DNA of 64,000 nt from Nocardia grenadensis NBRC 108939 (GTDB lineage Bacteria; Actinomycetota; Actinomycetes; Mycobacteriales; Mycobacteriaceae), in the NCBI RefSeq assembly GCF_001613445.1, contig NZ_BDCJ01000003.1:1-64000 (forward strand), given 5' to 3'. This document shows, in pieces, positions 36,581 through 47,468 of this stretch (position 1 is the first letter of the stretch; each line of letters begins with the position of its first letter). The notes under the pieces are model-generated. The model was not told the origin of the DNA, made no database searches, and saw only the letters and a program-made list of their open reading frames with translations. A program made the translations under genes and the position numbers.

Positions 36581-36715
36581 CGAAACGAAACGTATTGTGC
36601 GCCGGATGGTCTGGCCGCAGTCTACAGTTATAACCTCCGATAATGTTCACTTATCGGAGGTTAGGACCGCTGGGCCTTTTTGGGCCTTGCCGACGACTCG
36701 TTTCATTCCGTTTCG
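36581..36715. promoter_or_regulatory. CGTTTC motifs flanking the core dyad
   Basis: CGAAACGAAACG (36581-36592) and its inverse-type partner CGTTTCATTCCGTTTCG (36699-36715) are centred about 60 bases to each side of the dyad centre at 36647. They could be integrase arm sites or operator sites for the adjacent coiled-coil protein. Confidence 0.5.
36631..36663. repeat. Perfect 13-7-13 inverted repeat, candidate recombination core
   Basis: Arms TAACCTCCGATAA (36631-36643) and TTATCGGAGGTTA (36651-36663) are perfect inverse complements around a seven-base spacer TGTTCAC. Arm and spacer lengths are those of tyrosine-recombinase core sites. It sits about 100 bases upstream of the intact integrase gene. 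A transcription terminator is a weaker alternative, since both flanking genes point away. Confidence 0.7.
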
Positions 36716-36759
36716 TGTAAATACGTAGTCTACCAACGAAATAACGCTACGATTCCCCG

Positions 36760-37905
36760 GTGCCCACCATATGCAACTACCCTGGCTGCACCCGCCCCCT
36801 CGCCAAGCCCGCCGGCCCCGGACGTCCCTCGGAATACTGCGACCTCCCGGACCACACTCGCTGGCGTGCATGGCGCGAACGTCAACGCCTACAACAGGAA
36901 GGGGAGGCCCCCGCCGAAAACGTCACTGTGACACCTAATAAGGGGCCGGTGACCACCGCGAGACTCCGTGCCGACGAACTACTCACCCAATTCCGCACCC
37001 TCGCCGACCAACTCGGTGCGACTCTTTCCGCCGCGGTCACCGAAATGAACACCCTCGCCGACCCGGCCGCGGCCGAGGCGCAGGTCCAGGCGGTACAAGC
37101 CGAAGCTGCTCGCCGTATCGCCGAAGCCGATATGGCTGCCGCCGCAGCCGAACAGTCCCGACGCGACGCCTACGACGCCCGCACCCGGGCCGAAGAAGCC
37201 GCCGAAGACGCCGCGCGAGCAGCCGAAGACGCCGAAGCGCGCATCGCCGAATCGGAAACCCGCACCAGTGCGGCCGTACGGGACCGCGACGAAGCCCTGC
37301 GTGAAGTCGAGAAGGTCACCACCCGCGCCGCCGACGATGTCTTCGCGGCGCGCAGCGCGGCCGAGGACGAGATACGCGCCGTCCGCGCGGAATCCGAACA
37401 GCAGCAGCAATATCTCCGCGACCGGTGCGACCAGGAGATCACTCGGGCCCAGCGTGCCGCCGACGCCGAGATCGAGCGGATGCGACGGGAGTGTGCCCAG
37501 CGTGAATCGGCCGCGGCGGCTGAACGTGATCTGGCCGTCCAGCGCGCCGCCGATATCGAGCGCGCCCTGGAGCGTGCGGAACAGTCCGCCGCCGAACGGG
37601 CTCAGACCGCCCAGGAGATGCGGTCCGAACTGCAACGCCTGCGCGGAGACACCGACACCCTGCGCACCGAACTCGCCGAGGCGCGCCGGAGCGCGGCGGC
37701 CGATCTCGCGGCCGCCCGTGCCGAAGCGAGTGATCGGCTGGAGAAGGCGCGCGCGGAGGCCGCGCAGCAGATGGAGGCCCTGGAGCACGCCCGCACCCAG
37801 ACCCTGGCACGTGCCGAACGCGCCGAACGTCAGCTCGACGATCTGCTCGCCGAACGCGGCAACCGACGGTCGGCGGCGCCGGTATCCGCCGGCGACGCCG
37901 TCTGA
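36760..37905 (+). CDS. Zinc-finger/long coiled-coil DNA-binding-like protein (KfrA-like layout)
   Basis: A 381-residue protein. The N-terminus has a Cys/His cluster (CNYPGC then YCDLPDH, pattern C-x4-C-x16-C-x4-H) followed by basic RWRAWRERQ, suggesting a small zinc-binding DNA-contact module. From about residue 70 to 370 it is an almost continuous Ala/Glu/Arg-rich coiled coil. This layout, a small head plus a long coil, recalls plasmid KfrA-type proteins, but the head is different. It starts with GTG at 36760 after the CGTTTC motif region, so it may bind those sites. Confidence 0.65.
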   Translation: MPTICNYPGCTRPLAKPAGPGRPSEYCDLPDHTRWRAWRERQRLQQEGEAPAENVTVTPNKGPVTTARLRADELLTQFRTLADQLGATLSAAVTEMNTLADPAAAEAQVQAVQAEAARRIAEADMAAAAAEQSRRDAYDARTRAEEAAEDAARAAEDAEARIAESETRTSAAVRDRDEALREVEKVTTRAADDVFAARSAAEDEIRAVRAESEQQQQYLRDRCDQEITRAQRAADAEIERMRRECAQRESAAAAERDLAVQRAADIERALERAEQSAAERAQTAQEMRSELQRLRGDTDTLRTELAEARRSAAADLAAARAEASDRLEKARAEAAQQMEALEHARTQTLARAERAERQLDDLLAERGNRRSAAPVSAGDAV

Positions 37906-37923
37906 CGTAGCACAATCTCCGGT

Positions 37924-38556
37924 ATGGCTCTCATCCACCGCACCACCATGGCACCGTCGAAATTGGAGTTGCTCGGCCGCTGGTTCCCGAGTCGCCCGTG
38001 GTATTCGGGTCCGGGGAGAGCGGAGGAGCTACAGCGGGTGGGCGGGTTCCGGCTCGACGATCCGGCCGGGTCGGTGGGTATCGAGTGCCTGGTGGTCACC
38101 GATACCGGGGGTACCGAGCCGATCACGTACTTCGTGCCCCTGAGCTATCGGGATGCGGAATTCGACGCTGACGCCGACGCGCTGCTAGGTACCGCGGAAC
38201 ACGGGGTACTGGGAACCCGCTGGGTTTACGACGGCACCCGGGACCCGGTGGCCGTCGACCGGATGGTGGCGTTATTGGCCGGTGGTGCGCGGGCCCAGCA
38301 CGGCACCGAGAGCGAGACCCCCGACCTGAGCGTGCTGGTCGCCGCCGCCGCCGACCTCCCCGCGGCCGGCTCGGCGCCGATATCGGCCGCGGAGAATCCC
38401 GTGGGCACCGATATCACTGTCGCCGATGGGCAGCTGCGGGTGCATCGTGTCCTGGGCCGCTCGGAGCCGGTCCTGCGTTCGGGACAGGTGATCGTACCGT
38501 GGACCGCCCCCGACGGCAGCACCGTGCGCAGTGTGGTTCTGTCGGAACTGCGCTGA
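37924..38556 (+). CDS. Maltokinase N-terminal cap-like protein
   Basis: A 210-residue cytoplasmic protein. It opens with MALIHRTTMAPSKLELLGRW, then has VGGFRLDDPAGSVGIECLVVTD and GTAEHGVLGTRWVYDGTRDP. These match the stand-alone actinobacterial protein related to the N-terminal cap of maltokinase. The kinase core is absent. Exact role unknown, possibly glycan-related. It starts 18 bases after the coiled-coil gene but is probably core chromosome, so the island may end here. Confidence 0.72.
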   Translation: MALIHRTTMAPSKLELLGRWFPSRPWYSGPGRAEELQRVGGFRLDDPAGSVGIECLVVTDTGGTEPITYFVPLSYRDAEFDADADALLGTAEHGVLGTRWVYDGTRDPVAVDRMVALLAGGARAQHGTESETPDLSVLVAAAADLPAAGSAPISAAENPVGTDITVADGQLRVHRVLGRSEPVLRSGQVIVPWTAPDGSTVRSVVLSELR

Positions 38557-38582
38557 CCGGTGCGCTGACACTCGGGACGGCC

Positions 38583-38613
38583 GAGGGCGGGCGGAAGCGC
38601 TCCGACCGCCCTC
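38583..38613. terminator. Bidirectional hairpin terminator
   Basis: Arms GAGGGCGG-G-CGG and CCG-A-CCGCCCTC (one mismatch) surround a seven-base loop between the convergent cap-like and TerC genes. Confidence 0.65.
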
Positions 38614-38622
38614 CCCGCCACC

Positions 38623-39840
38623 TCACATGCGCAGCGGTAAACCGGCCTCCGTGCGCGCCACCCGATCGGCGTGGACGGTATGCGCGCGTTCGAGCAGTGC
38701 GATGAGTTCGGCTTCGCCCTCCCGGATCCGCCGCGTGTATTTGCGCGGCAGCGCGGCGATCGTGTTCTCTTCGGCGATCATTTTCGCGTAGATGCGTTCA
38801 CGCAGCGTCTGGTCGGCTTCGTAGCCGAGATCGAGGTAGCGGGTGGCGTGCCGGCGGGCGCCTGCGATCGCGGTCTGGGCGCGGCCGGCCGGGCTGAGCA
38901 GCGAGGCCGCCACAGTTACGAGTAGCACGACGACGATCGCCACCAGCGAGGCGGCGGTGGATATCTCGGTCACCGGCACCGGTTCGCCGTGGTTGATGAA
39001 CGGCACAGTGTTCTGGTGCAGCGCGTGCAGAATGAGTTTGGCCCCGATGAAGGTGAGGATGGCGGCCAGGCCGAAACCGAGGTAGATCAGGCGGTCCAGC
39101 AGTCCTTCGAGCAGGAAGAACAGTTGACGCAGCCCGAGCAGCGAGAACGCGGTGGCGGTGAAGACGAGGAAAACGTTCTGAGTGAGGCCGAAGATGGCGG
39201 GAATCGAGTCCAGGGCGAACAGGACGTCGGTGCCGCCGATGGCGATCATGGCCAGCAGCATCGGGGTGAGCCGGCGGCGGCCAGCTACGACGGTGACCAG
39301 TTTGTCGCCGTCGTAGCTGTCGGTGGTGTGCAGGAGTCGGCGGGCCAGGCGCAGCACGACCGTGTCCCCGGAATGGCTGTCCTCGCTCTCCGGTTTCAGC
39401 ATGTTCCCGGCGGTGATCAGTAGCGCGGCACCGAATAAATAGAACACCCAGGCGAAGCGGTTGATGAGCGTGGCGCCGACGAAGATGAATCCGGTGCGGA
39501 CCGCCAGCGAGAACACGATGCCGACCAGCAGCACTTTCTGTTGCGCCGCGCCGGGTACCCGGAAGGTGGTCAAGATGATGAGGAATACGAACAGGTTGTC
39601 CACCGACAGGGCTTTTTCGGTGATGTATCCGGCGAAGTATTCGACGCCCATGGTCGGTCCGCCGAACCCCCATACGCCGAGGCCGAACAGGACGGCGGTA
39701 CCCACGTAAGCGGCCGACCAGGTCGCGGCCTCGGTCAGCGACGGTGTGTGCGCGGTGCGGACGTGGAAGAAGAAGTCGAACAGCAACAGGCCCGCGATCA
39801 GTGTGAGGGCGCACGCCCATGCGAGCGCGGGAACGGTCAC
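38623..39840 (-). CDS. TerC-family integral membrane protein
   Basis: A 405-residue protein with about nine membrane helices. Typical TerC features are the intramembrane acidic residues in ITEKALSVDNLFVFLIIL and GGTDVLFALDSIPAIFGLTQN, and the motif VGATLINRFAWVFYLFGAALL. A C-terminal soluble helix of about 70 residues is attached. TerC proteins are linked to tellurite resistance and to metal, especially manganese, handling. The GTG at 39838-39840 lies six bases after AGGAGG. Confidence 0.88.
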   Translation of the reverse strand: MTVPALAWACALTLIAGLLLFDFFFHVRTAHTPSLTEAATWSAAYVGTAVLFGLGVWGFGGPTMGVEYFAGYITEKALSVDNLFVFLIILTTFRVPGAAQQKVLLVGIVFSLAVRTGFIFVGATLINRFAWVFYLFGAALLITAGNMLKPESEDSHSGDTVVLRLARRLLHTTDSYDGDKLVTVVAGRRRLTPMLLAMIAIGGTDVLFALDSIPAIFGLTQNVFLVFTATAFSLLGLRQLFFLLEGLLDRLIYLGFGLAAILTFIGAKLILHALHQNTVPFINHGEPVPVTEISTAASLVAIVVVLLVTVAASLLSPAGRAQTAIAGARRHATRYLDLGYEADQTLRERIYAKMIAEENTIAALPRKYTRRIREGEAELIALLERAHTVHADRVARTEAGLPLRM

Positions 39841-40367
39841 CTCGGCCTCCTGACGGGTCGCGTGGTGGGGCTGGGGCGACCCTATCTCCGGATCCGCGGG
39901 CCGGCGGGCCGGTGCAGGTGGCGTCGGGGCGGTCGATCTACCCCGGCGGGGTGCGACGCCGGTGTGTGCCACTGGACGGAGGGTGACCCGATTGGCGACG
40001 GAGTCGAAGGTGAGCAGCGGCGGCCCTCTCCTCCTCCGGGTGCATCAGCCTGTTCCCGCGCTGTTCGAATTCGATGTGTCGGATCCCCTGGAACATGGCC
40101 GGCACCTGTATCCAGCCCGGTGGCCGCCACGGTGCGGGAACCGCGCCGCCGGGTCCAGGGCAGCAATCGCCCGCCGGTGAGGCGGTTGGCGACCACTTCG
40201 GCGATGAGCAGGTACACCGGCCGGGCAGTGTCATCGCCCACGCGGCTCCCATGACGGGATGGTATGCGGGTTGCCGGCGGTGCTGTGTAGTACTGACGTC
40301 AGGGGGCTGAACGAACACTTCCGGCAACCGTGCGGCAATCCGGGCCCCGGACCCATATCATTTTGCT
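39841..40367. other. Intergenic region, possible gene remnant
   Basis: About 530 bases without a supported gene. On the minus strand one short stretch (PVYLLIAEVVANRLTGGRL) resembles a GntR-type N-terminus, but no HTH follows in any frame. If it was a gene, it is decayed. Confidence 0.35.
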
Positions 40368-41015
40368 ATGCCGACCTACGAGGAAGCGGACGCCGCTCCG
40401 GTGTTCGGTCGCGGTGTCCGCCAGACGGTGCTGGCAATGGGGGTCTGTTCGGTGGTGATCGGGGTGGCCACGGTGGTCTGGCCGGACAAATCCCTGGGTA
40501 CGGTCGGCAACCTGTTCATGTTCTCGCTACTGTGCAGCGCGGTGACCCTGGCCGCGGTGGCGTTCGGTAGCCGGTTGGGACGGTTTCCGCGGGTGCTGCT
40601 GCTGGTGGCGGCGCTGGCATCGCTGGTGACCGCGACCCTGTGTTTCCGGGCGGGTGACTGGACGCTGCTGCTGGCCATGTGGCTGGGCCTGGCGTGGGCG
40701 GTGCGGGGGATCGCGCACGCGGTGGCGGGGGTGTGGGACGACGACGAGATCACCGGCAGCGGAAAGCAGGAAGTGTTCGGTTTGGTGACGCTCACCGCGG
40801 GTCTGGTGGTCGCGATCGCGCCGTTCGACGATATCGCGACACTGGCGCTGGTCGCGGGGTGCTGCATCACCGTCTTCGGTGTATTGGAGGTGTGGACGGC
40901 GGTCCGTTCACCGGCGGCGGTACGCGTCCCGGCCGCGGACTCGCCGACCCCGGACGAGCATCTGACGACGGTGATCGCGAGCGCCGGCGGTTCCAGGGGA
41001 CGCACCCGCGACTGA
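40368..41015 (+). CDS. DUF308/HdeD-like membrane protein
   Basis: A 215-residue protein with about six hydrophobic helices between residues 18 and 180, in the compact three-plus-three arrangement of the HdeD/DUF308 family (VLAMGVCSVVIGVATVVWPDKS and a second half with LVTLTAGLVVAIAPFDDIATLALVAG). The N- and C-termini are polar. Role unknown, possibly acid or envelope stress. It precedes the next gene by 38 bases. Confidence 0.75.
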   Translation: MPTYEEADAAPVFGRGVRQTVLAMGVCSVVIGVATVVWPDKSLGTVGNLFMFSLLCSAVTLAAVAFGSRLGRFPRVLLLVAALASLVTATLCFRAGDWTLLLAMWLGLAWAVRGIAHAVAGVWDDDEITGSGKQEVFGLVTLTAGLVVAIAPFDDIATLALVAGCCITVFGVLEVWTAVRSPAAVRVPAADSPTPDEHLTTVIASAGGSRGRTRD

Positions 41016-41053
41016 GACGCCGGACGGACTCCGGTTTCGATACTCTTCCCGGT

Positions 41054-41593
41054 ATGGCGATCATTGCGAGCCATCGGATCATGCGCCTGCGGGCTCTTAT
41101 CGAGCACCCCAATACCGGCGCCGACGAGCGCGCGACCGCGCAGCGCATGCTGGACCGGATGCTGGACCGCTCCGGCTATTCGGCGACCGGTGATCGCACC
41201 TACGGTGATCGCCATCACCGGGTCGGTAAACATGCCGATCTGCCGTCGGTGGCGGAGATGATCCGGGCCGATATCGCGTTGGGCCGCATCATGTTCGCTC
41301 CGCAGACGCGGTTCGGTGAACCGGCGGTCCGGGATCCGCTCGGTGACGCGCCGGTACAGATCGTGATCACCGTGGATCTGCCGCACCACGGGTGCATCGA
41401 CATCACCATCGACAATGTGCCCCGGGATTGGGGCTGGGTGATCGAGGACGGTATCGAATGCGTGAGCCCGCAGTTGCAGGAGCTGGCGACCGAACTGGCC
41501 GACATCATGAACGGTTACAACTGCGACGGCAGTGATATCGCCAAACGCTTCTTCGGCCGGGTGCGTATCCCGGATTTCACGCTGGTCTGGTAG
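41054..41593 (+). CDS. Hypothetical protein, DUF2786-like N-terminus
   Basis: A 179-residue protein. Residues 8-40 (MRLRALIEHPNTGADERATAQRMLDRML) resemble the helical DUF2786 repeat seen in phage and accessory proteins. The C-terminal part is mixed (VQIVITVDLPHHGCIDITIDNVPRDW, then a helix). Function unknown. Its 3' end overlaps the read-through tail of the opposite-strand VOC fragment. Confidence 0.65.
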   Translation: MAIIASHRIMRLRALIEHPNTGADERATAQRMLDRMLDRSGYSATGDRTYGDRHHRVGKHADLPSVAEMIRADIALGRIMFAPQTRFGEPAVRDPLGDAPVQIVITVDLPHHGCIDITIDNVPRDWGWVIEDGIECVSPQLQELATELADIMNGYNCDGSDIAKRFFGRVRIPDFTLVW

Positions 41594-41805
41594 CGGCGGC
41601 GTCGGGAGACGCAGAATTCGTTGCCTTCGGGATCGAGCATGACCCACCAGTGTCCGGCGGGCCCCTGATCCACTTCCCGGACGCGGGTCGCCCCGAGCTG
41701 TACGAGACAGGCCACCAGCTCGTCGAGTCCGCCCGGGGTGCTGTGGATATCGATGTGCAGCCGGTTCTTCACGGTTTTGGTTTCGGGGACGTCCTGGAAC
41801 AACAA
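41515..41805 (-). pseudogene. VOC/glyoxalase-family protein, C-terminal fragment
   Basis: Reads LLFQDVPETKTVKNRLHIDI, LVQLGATRVREVDQGPAG and WWVMLDPEGNEFCV, the C-terminal half of a vicinal-oxygen-chelate protein. The N-terminal half is absent; upstream sequence switches at about 41806 to a different gene on the other strand. Beyond EFCV the frame runs on into the antisense of the neighbouring gene. Confidence 0.7.
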
Positions 41806-42036
41806 TCGGTGGCCTGGCCGATAGCACCGCGCTGCTGTACACCGTGGCCCGCGATGCGATCGACCTTTTCACCGGGGCGCACGCCGGCCGTATCCGAACA
41901 TGCTCGGCTGCGGACTGTCAGCTCCTCCACGTCGATACCTCGCGGCCCGGCCGTCGCCGGCGGTGCTCGATGGAGCACTGCGGCAACCGCAACAAAGTAC
42001 GCGCGCACCGCGCCCGCACCCCGAGAAAGAAGGGTG
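41806..42036 (+). pseudogene. CGNR zinc-finger protein, C-terminal fragment
   Basis: Reads LADSTALLYTVARDAIDLFT, GRIRTCSAADCQLLHVDTSR and RRRRCSMEHCGNRNKVRAHR. This is the end of an ABATE/CGNR regulator including the Cys4-type CGNR zinc finger. The first roughly 100 residues of the family are missing, cut at the junction with the VOC fragment. The natural stop also appears lost. Confidence 0.72.
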
Positions 42037-42091
42037 ATCACTATGCCCACCGGGCTCACCGCGGACGCGGGCCGGCAGATCGGCGTCTCTC

Positions 42092-42978
42092 CTACGCTGC
42101 CCCAGCGCGGCCGGCTGCCGGTCCCGCGTACGTTTCCCGCAGATCCAATCCGATCGGGGTGATCGCCGGGATCTCCCCGGACGCCATGACCGCGCGGGCC
42201 AGTGGGCGCAGTGCCCAGAGCAGTTCCGCGCGGTCGCCGGGGGGCCAGCACCGTGTACGCCGGCGCGGCCGCCGCGTCGGTGCGCGTCTCGATCGCGGCC
42301 TTCACCGCCCGGCCCTGCTCGGTAACGCCGCCGTCGCCGGCGAGTCCTTTGCCGCGCAGCGTGTCGAGCCGGTCCGCCCATTCCGCGCCGTCGAAATCTC
42401 TGGGCACGGTGTAGGTCTCGCGCGGCACCCGGTTCGCCAGGGCCTGCAGCACATGCGATTCGCGCCCGTCGATTCCGGCGGCGACCATCGCGGCGATATG
42501 CCCGTCGCCCCGATGCTCCCGCAGCAGGGTCGCCGCGTGCCACAACCGCGCCACCGGGTCACGCGGTTCGGGTAGTGCCCGGTTGGCGGCGAACAGCGTC
42601 CGACCCTCCGCCGGTGCCGCGGCGGCCGCCAGTTCGGCCGCCACCGCGACCTCGGGACCGTCGGCGAGGTCCCCGAGCTGGCGGCGCAGCGCCGCGGTCG
42701 CACCCTGCTTCCGGGCGGTCAGCGCCGCGCCCGGGCCCGCGAATTCCCATGCGGCGGGTATGGCCGCGTGCACGCGCTCGATGGTGAAGTTGCAGAAGAG
42801 CGCGTGCACCAGGTCGGACCCGGCCGCGCCGAGCGGGGCGGCGCGGCCGGCGAAGTAACCATCCAGAACCCGCTGTTTTCAGTGCCTGCAGCGGTTCGGG
42901 TGAGAAATAGGTGACGGCGTGCAGCGGTTCGAGCAGGCGCCAGGCCTACCGTGCGAAGGCGGGGAGTTCGGTGCTCAT
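42092..42978 (-). pseudogene. SCO6745-family protein, broken by three lesions
   Basis: From an ATG at 42976-42978 it reads MSTELPAFAR, then an in-frame TAG (42946-42948), then AWRLLEPLHAVTYFSPEPLQALKTAG. A frameshift near 42858-42872 follows, then VLDGYFAGRAAPLG, NFTIERVHAAIPAAWEFAG, LWHAATLLREHRGDGHIAAM and RVPRETYTVPRDF. A run of six G on the plus strand (42239-42244) shifts the frame; removing one base restores ELLWALRPLARAVMASGEIP and the stop at 42092. The family is a conserved actinobacterial helical protein of unknown role. Confidence 0.8.
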
Positions 42979-43019
42979 GCCGTCACGCTACTGCGCCCGA
43001 CCCCCGTGGAAGCGAGCGT

Positions 43020-43880
43020 TCATGCGGGCCATTGGAAGTCGGGGTCCCGGCTGTAGTCCAGGCGCCGCCGGTCCAGTGCCATGGCCACCATCTGCCGGGC
43101 TCCCGGGCCGATGATCGCGCGCAGCGGGGGGTCGGGTAGGCCCACGAGTTCCAGCACGGCGGCGGCGGCCACTGCCGGGTCGGCGTCCACCCATTCGGAC
43201 TTCTCGGCCGGCTCGGGTTCGGCCGAACCGGTGGGCGCGGCGTGCGGATCGGGATAGTCGGGGATGCCCAGTATCGCGGTGCGCAGTCCGGCGTAGGCGG
43301 GGTGCGCGGTGCCGAAACGCATACTGGAGCCGGCCCAGTCGGTGGCGAACCCGCCCAGTTGCGCGATGGTGACGGCAACCCCGAAGGGGCGGAGTTCGTC
43401 GGCGAGTGCCGCGCTGAATCCTTCCAGCGCCCATTTCCCGGCGTTGTACATGCCGAACAGTGGCATGCTGCCGACCGCGCCGACAGTGGAGATCTGCACG
43501 ATATGGCCGCTACCCCGGGCCCGTAGGTGGGGGAGCGCGGCCTGGCAGACCCAGACGGCGCCGTAGAAATTGGTGTCCAGTTGGTCGCGGATCTCGGCTT
43601 CGGTGAGTTCCTCGACTGCGCCGACGAGACCGTATCCGGCGTTGTTGACGATGATGTCGAGACCGCCGGTGACCTCGACGGCCCGCTGCACGGTGACCTG
43701 CACCTGATCGCGGTCGCGCACATCGAGCGGCAGTACGGTGAGCCGTTCCCGAGCGAGGTCGTCCAGGGCGTGCGGATCCCGGGCAGTGCCGACCACGTGG
43801 TCGCCGTGGGCGAGGGCGGCTTCGGTGAAGGCACGTCCGAGGCCGCGGTTGGCGCCGGTGATGAACCATGTTCTGGTCAA
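43020..43880 (-). CDS. Classical short-chain dehydrogenase/reductase
   Basis: A 286-residue SDR. The cofactor motif is TGANRGLGRAF, then DVRD and NNAG, and the catalytic set is Ser in QISTVG with Tyr and Lys in MYNAGKWALEGF. The Arg after the first strand (TARD) suggests NADP(H). The substrate is unknown. The start is a TTG at 43878-43880 behind AAAGGGG. It is divergent from a TetR gene with two operators between. Confidence 0.85.
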   Translation of the reverse strand: MTRTWFITGANRGLGRAFTEAALAHGDHVVGTARDPHALDDLARERLTVLPLDVRDRDQVQVTVQRAVEVTGGLDIIVNNAGYGLVGAVEELTEAEIRDQLDTNFYGAVWVCQAALPHLRARGSGHIVQISTVGAVGSMPLFGMYNAGKWALEGFSAALADELRPFGVAVTIAQLGGFATDWAGSSMRFGTAHPAYAGLRTAILGIPDYPDPHAAPTGSAEPEPAEKSEWVDADPAVAAAAVLELVGLPDPPLRAIIGPGARQMVAMALDRRRLDYSRDPDFQWPA

Positions 43881-43898
43881 CTAAGACCCCTTTCGGAA

Positions 43899-43915
43899 CG
43901 AGACGTTGCGTCTCG
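43899..43915. promoter_or_regulatory. TetR operator copy 1
   Basis: The palindrome CGAGACG-TTG-CGTCTCG lies 19 bases upstream of the SDR start. Its core matches copy 2, centred 51 bases away. Confidence 0.8.
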
Positions 43916-43948
43916 GCAAGAGTGTCAGCCGGTGGCGATGCTGTCAAG

Positions 43949-43967
43949 ACGAGACGTTCCGTCTCGT
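43949..43967. promoter_or_regulatory. TetR operator copy 2
   Basis: The palindrome ACGAGACG-TTC-CGTCTCGT lies 19 bases upstream of the TetR start, giving each divergent gene its own site. Confidence 0.8.
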
Positions 43968-43985
43968 CGATGCTAGAGTCGCCGC

Positions 43986-44570
43986 ATGGCAGATACCCCG
44001 GCCACCCGCCGCAGCCACCGCTCCCGCAGCGCCATCCTCGCCGCCACCACCGAACTGATCGGCGAGATGCCCTACGCCAAACTCACCATCGAGGCCATCG
44101 CGGCGCGGGCGGGTGTCGGTAAGCAGACGATCTACCGGTGGTGGCCCTCCAAGGGGGCGGTGGTCTTCGAGGCAATGCTCGAATCCGACTCCGGCCCCGA
44201 CGGGCTCGTGCTGCCCGATACCGGTGATATCGCCACCGACCTGCGCACCCTGCTGCACGGGGCGATCGCGGCGCTCACCGATCCCCGCGGCGAGGCCTTC
44301 CTGCGGGCGATATCGGTCGAGATACAGCAGGACGCCGAACTCGCCGCCACCTACCGGGAGCGACTGCTGTTACCCCAGCGTGCCGCCGTCGGCACCCGGC
44401 TGACCGCCGCGATCACGGCAGGACAGGTGCGGCCCGATCTCGATATCGAGGTCGCCATCGACCTCCTGCTCGGCCCGGTCCAGACCCGGTGGTCACTCGG
44501 GCTGGGCGGCCTGACCCCCGACTACGCCGACACCGTTCTGGCCGCCACCCTCACTTGTCTGCGCCCCTGA
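43986..44570 (+). CDS. TetR-family repressor
   Basis: A 194-residue regulator. The HTH is LTIEAIAARAGVGKQTIYRWWPSKGAVVFEAM, with a TetR_C_11-like C-terminal half (EAFLRAISVEIQQDAELAATYRERLL). It is divergent from the SDR gene, and two GAGACG-N3-CGTCTC palindromes lie between. It probably represses both genes. Confidence 0.87.
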   Translation: MADTPATRRSHRSRSAILAATTELIGEMPYAKLTIEAIAARAGVGKQTIYRWWPSKGAVVFEAMLESDSGPDGLVLPDTGDIATDLRTLLHGAIAALTDPRGEAFLRAISVEIQQDAELAATYRERLLLPQRAAVGTRLTAAITAGQVRPDLDIEVAIDLLLGPVQTRWSLGLGGLTPDYADTVLAATLTCLRP

Positions 44571-44614
44571 ACTCTCGGCGACCGCCGCGGTCGACGAACT
44601 CACCCAGGAAACGA

Positions 44615-44652
44615 CGGATCGCCCGGGAATCCGAAGACTCCCGGGCGATCCG
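44615..44652. terminator. Bidirectional hairpin terminator
   Basis: Perfect 14-base arms CGGATCGCCCGGGA / TCCCGGGCGATCCG with a ten-base loop lie between the convergent TetR and katG genes. Confidence 0.8.
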
Positions 44653-44680
44653 CGACCGCGGTGCGGTCACACCGGCCGGA

Positions 44681-47321
<2,641 letters not shown>

Positions 47322-47342
47322 GATTCGGAGCTTACCGTTTTT

Positions 47343-47370
47343 CTTGAATCAATCAAGTATTAGTTCTAAT
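47343..47370. promoter_or_regulatory. Candidate FurA operator
   Basis: An AT-rich stretch upstream of furA contains two dyads, CTTGA-ATCAA-TCAAG (47343-47357) and ATTAG-TT-CTAAT (47359-47370). Confidence 0.5.
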
Positions 47371-47468
47371 CAAGATTTGAGCTCACCTGGTAAGCCCAGG
47401 TTTTCCAGGTGACCCGGGATACGATGCCCCCACACTTCGCGAACAACGCCGATCCGCCCGGAGGATAT

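Larger units (their letters stand above)
19799..36759. mobile_element. Composite mobile-element graveyard / genomic island
   Basis: Within 17 kb lie fragments of Tn3-family transposases (19799, 23218 and 28994), two serine resolvase fragments (19996 and 34671), a Mu-type transposase N-terminus (21911), a nonsense-mutated integrase (33867) and an intact integrase (35329), interleaved with apparently intact cargo. No matching outer terminal repeats were found, so the boundaries are approximate. Confidence 0.6.

Noticed and set aside
33750..36760. tRNA gene as integration site
   Set aside because: Integrases often target tRNAs, but no cloverleaf-like sequence or tRNA 3' end was recognisable near either integrase.
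39841..39960. Manganese (yybP-ykoY) riboswitch upstream of TerC
   Set aside because: TerC genes often have one, but I could not find the conserved loop sequences in this leader.
39882..40241. Minus-strand frame with a GntR-like opening (PVYLLIAEVVANRL)
   Set aside because: No HTH or ligand domain follows in any frame; too little to call a gene or a firm pseudogene.
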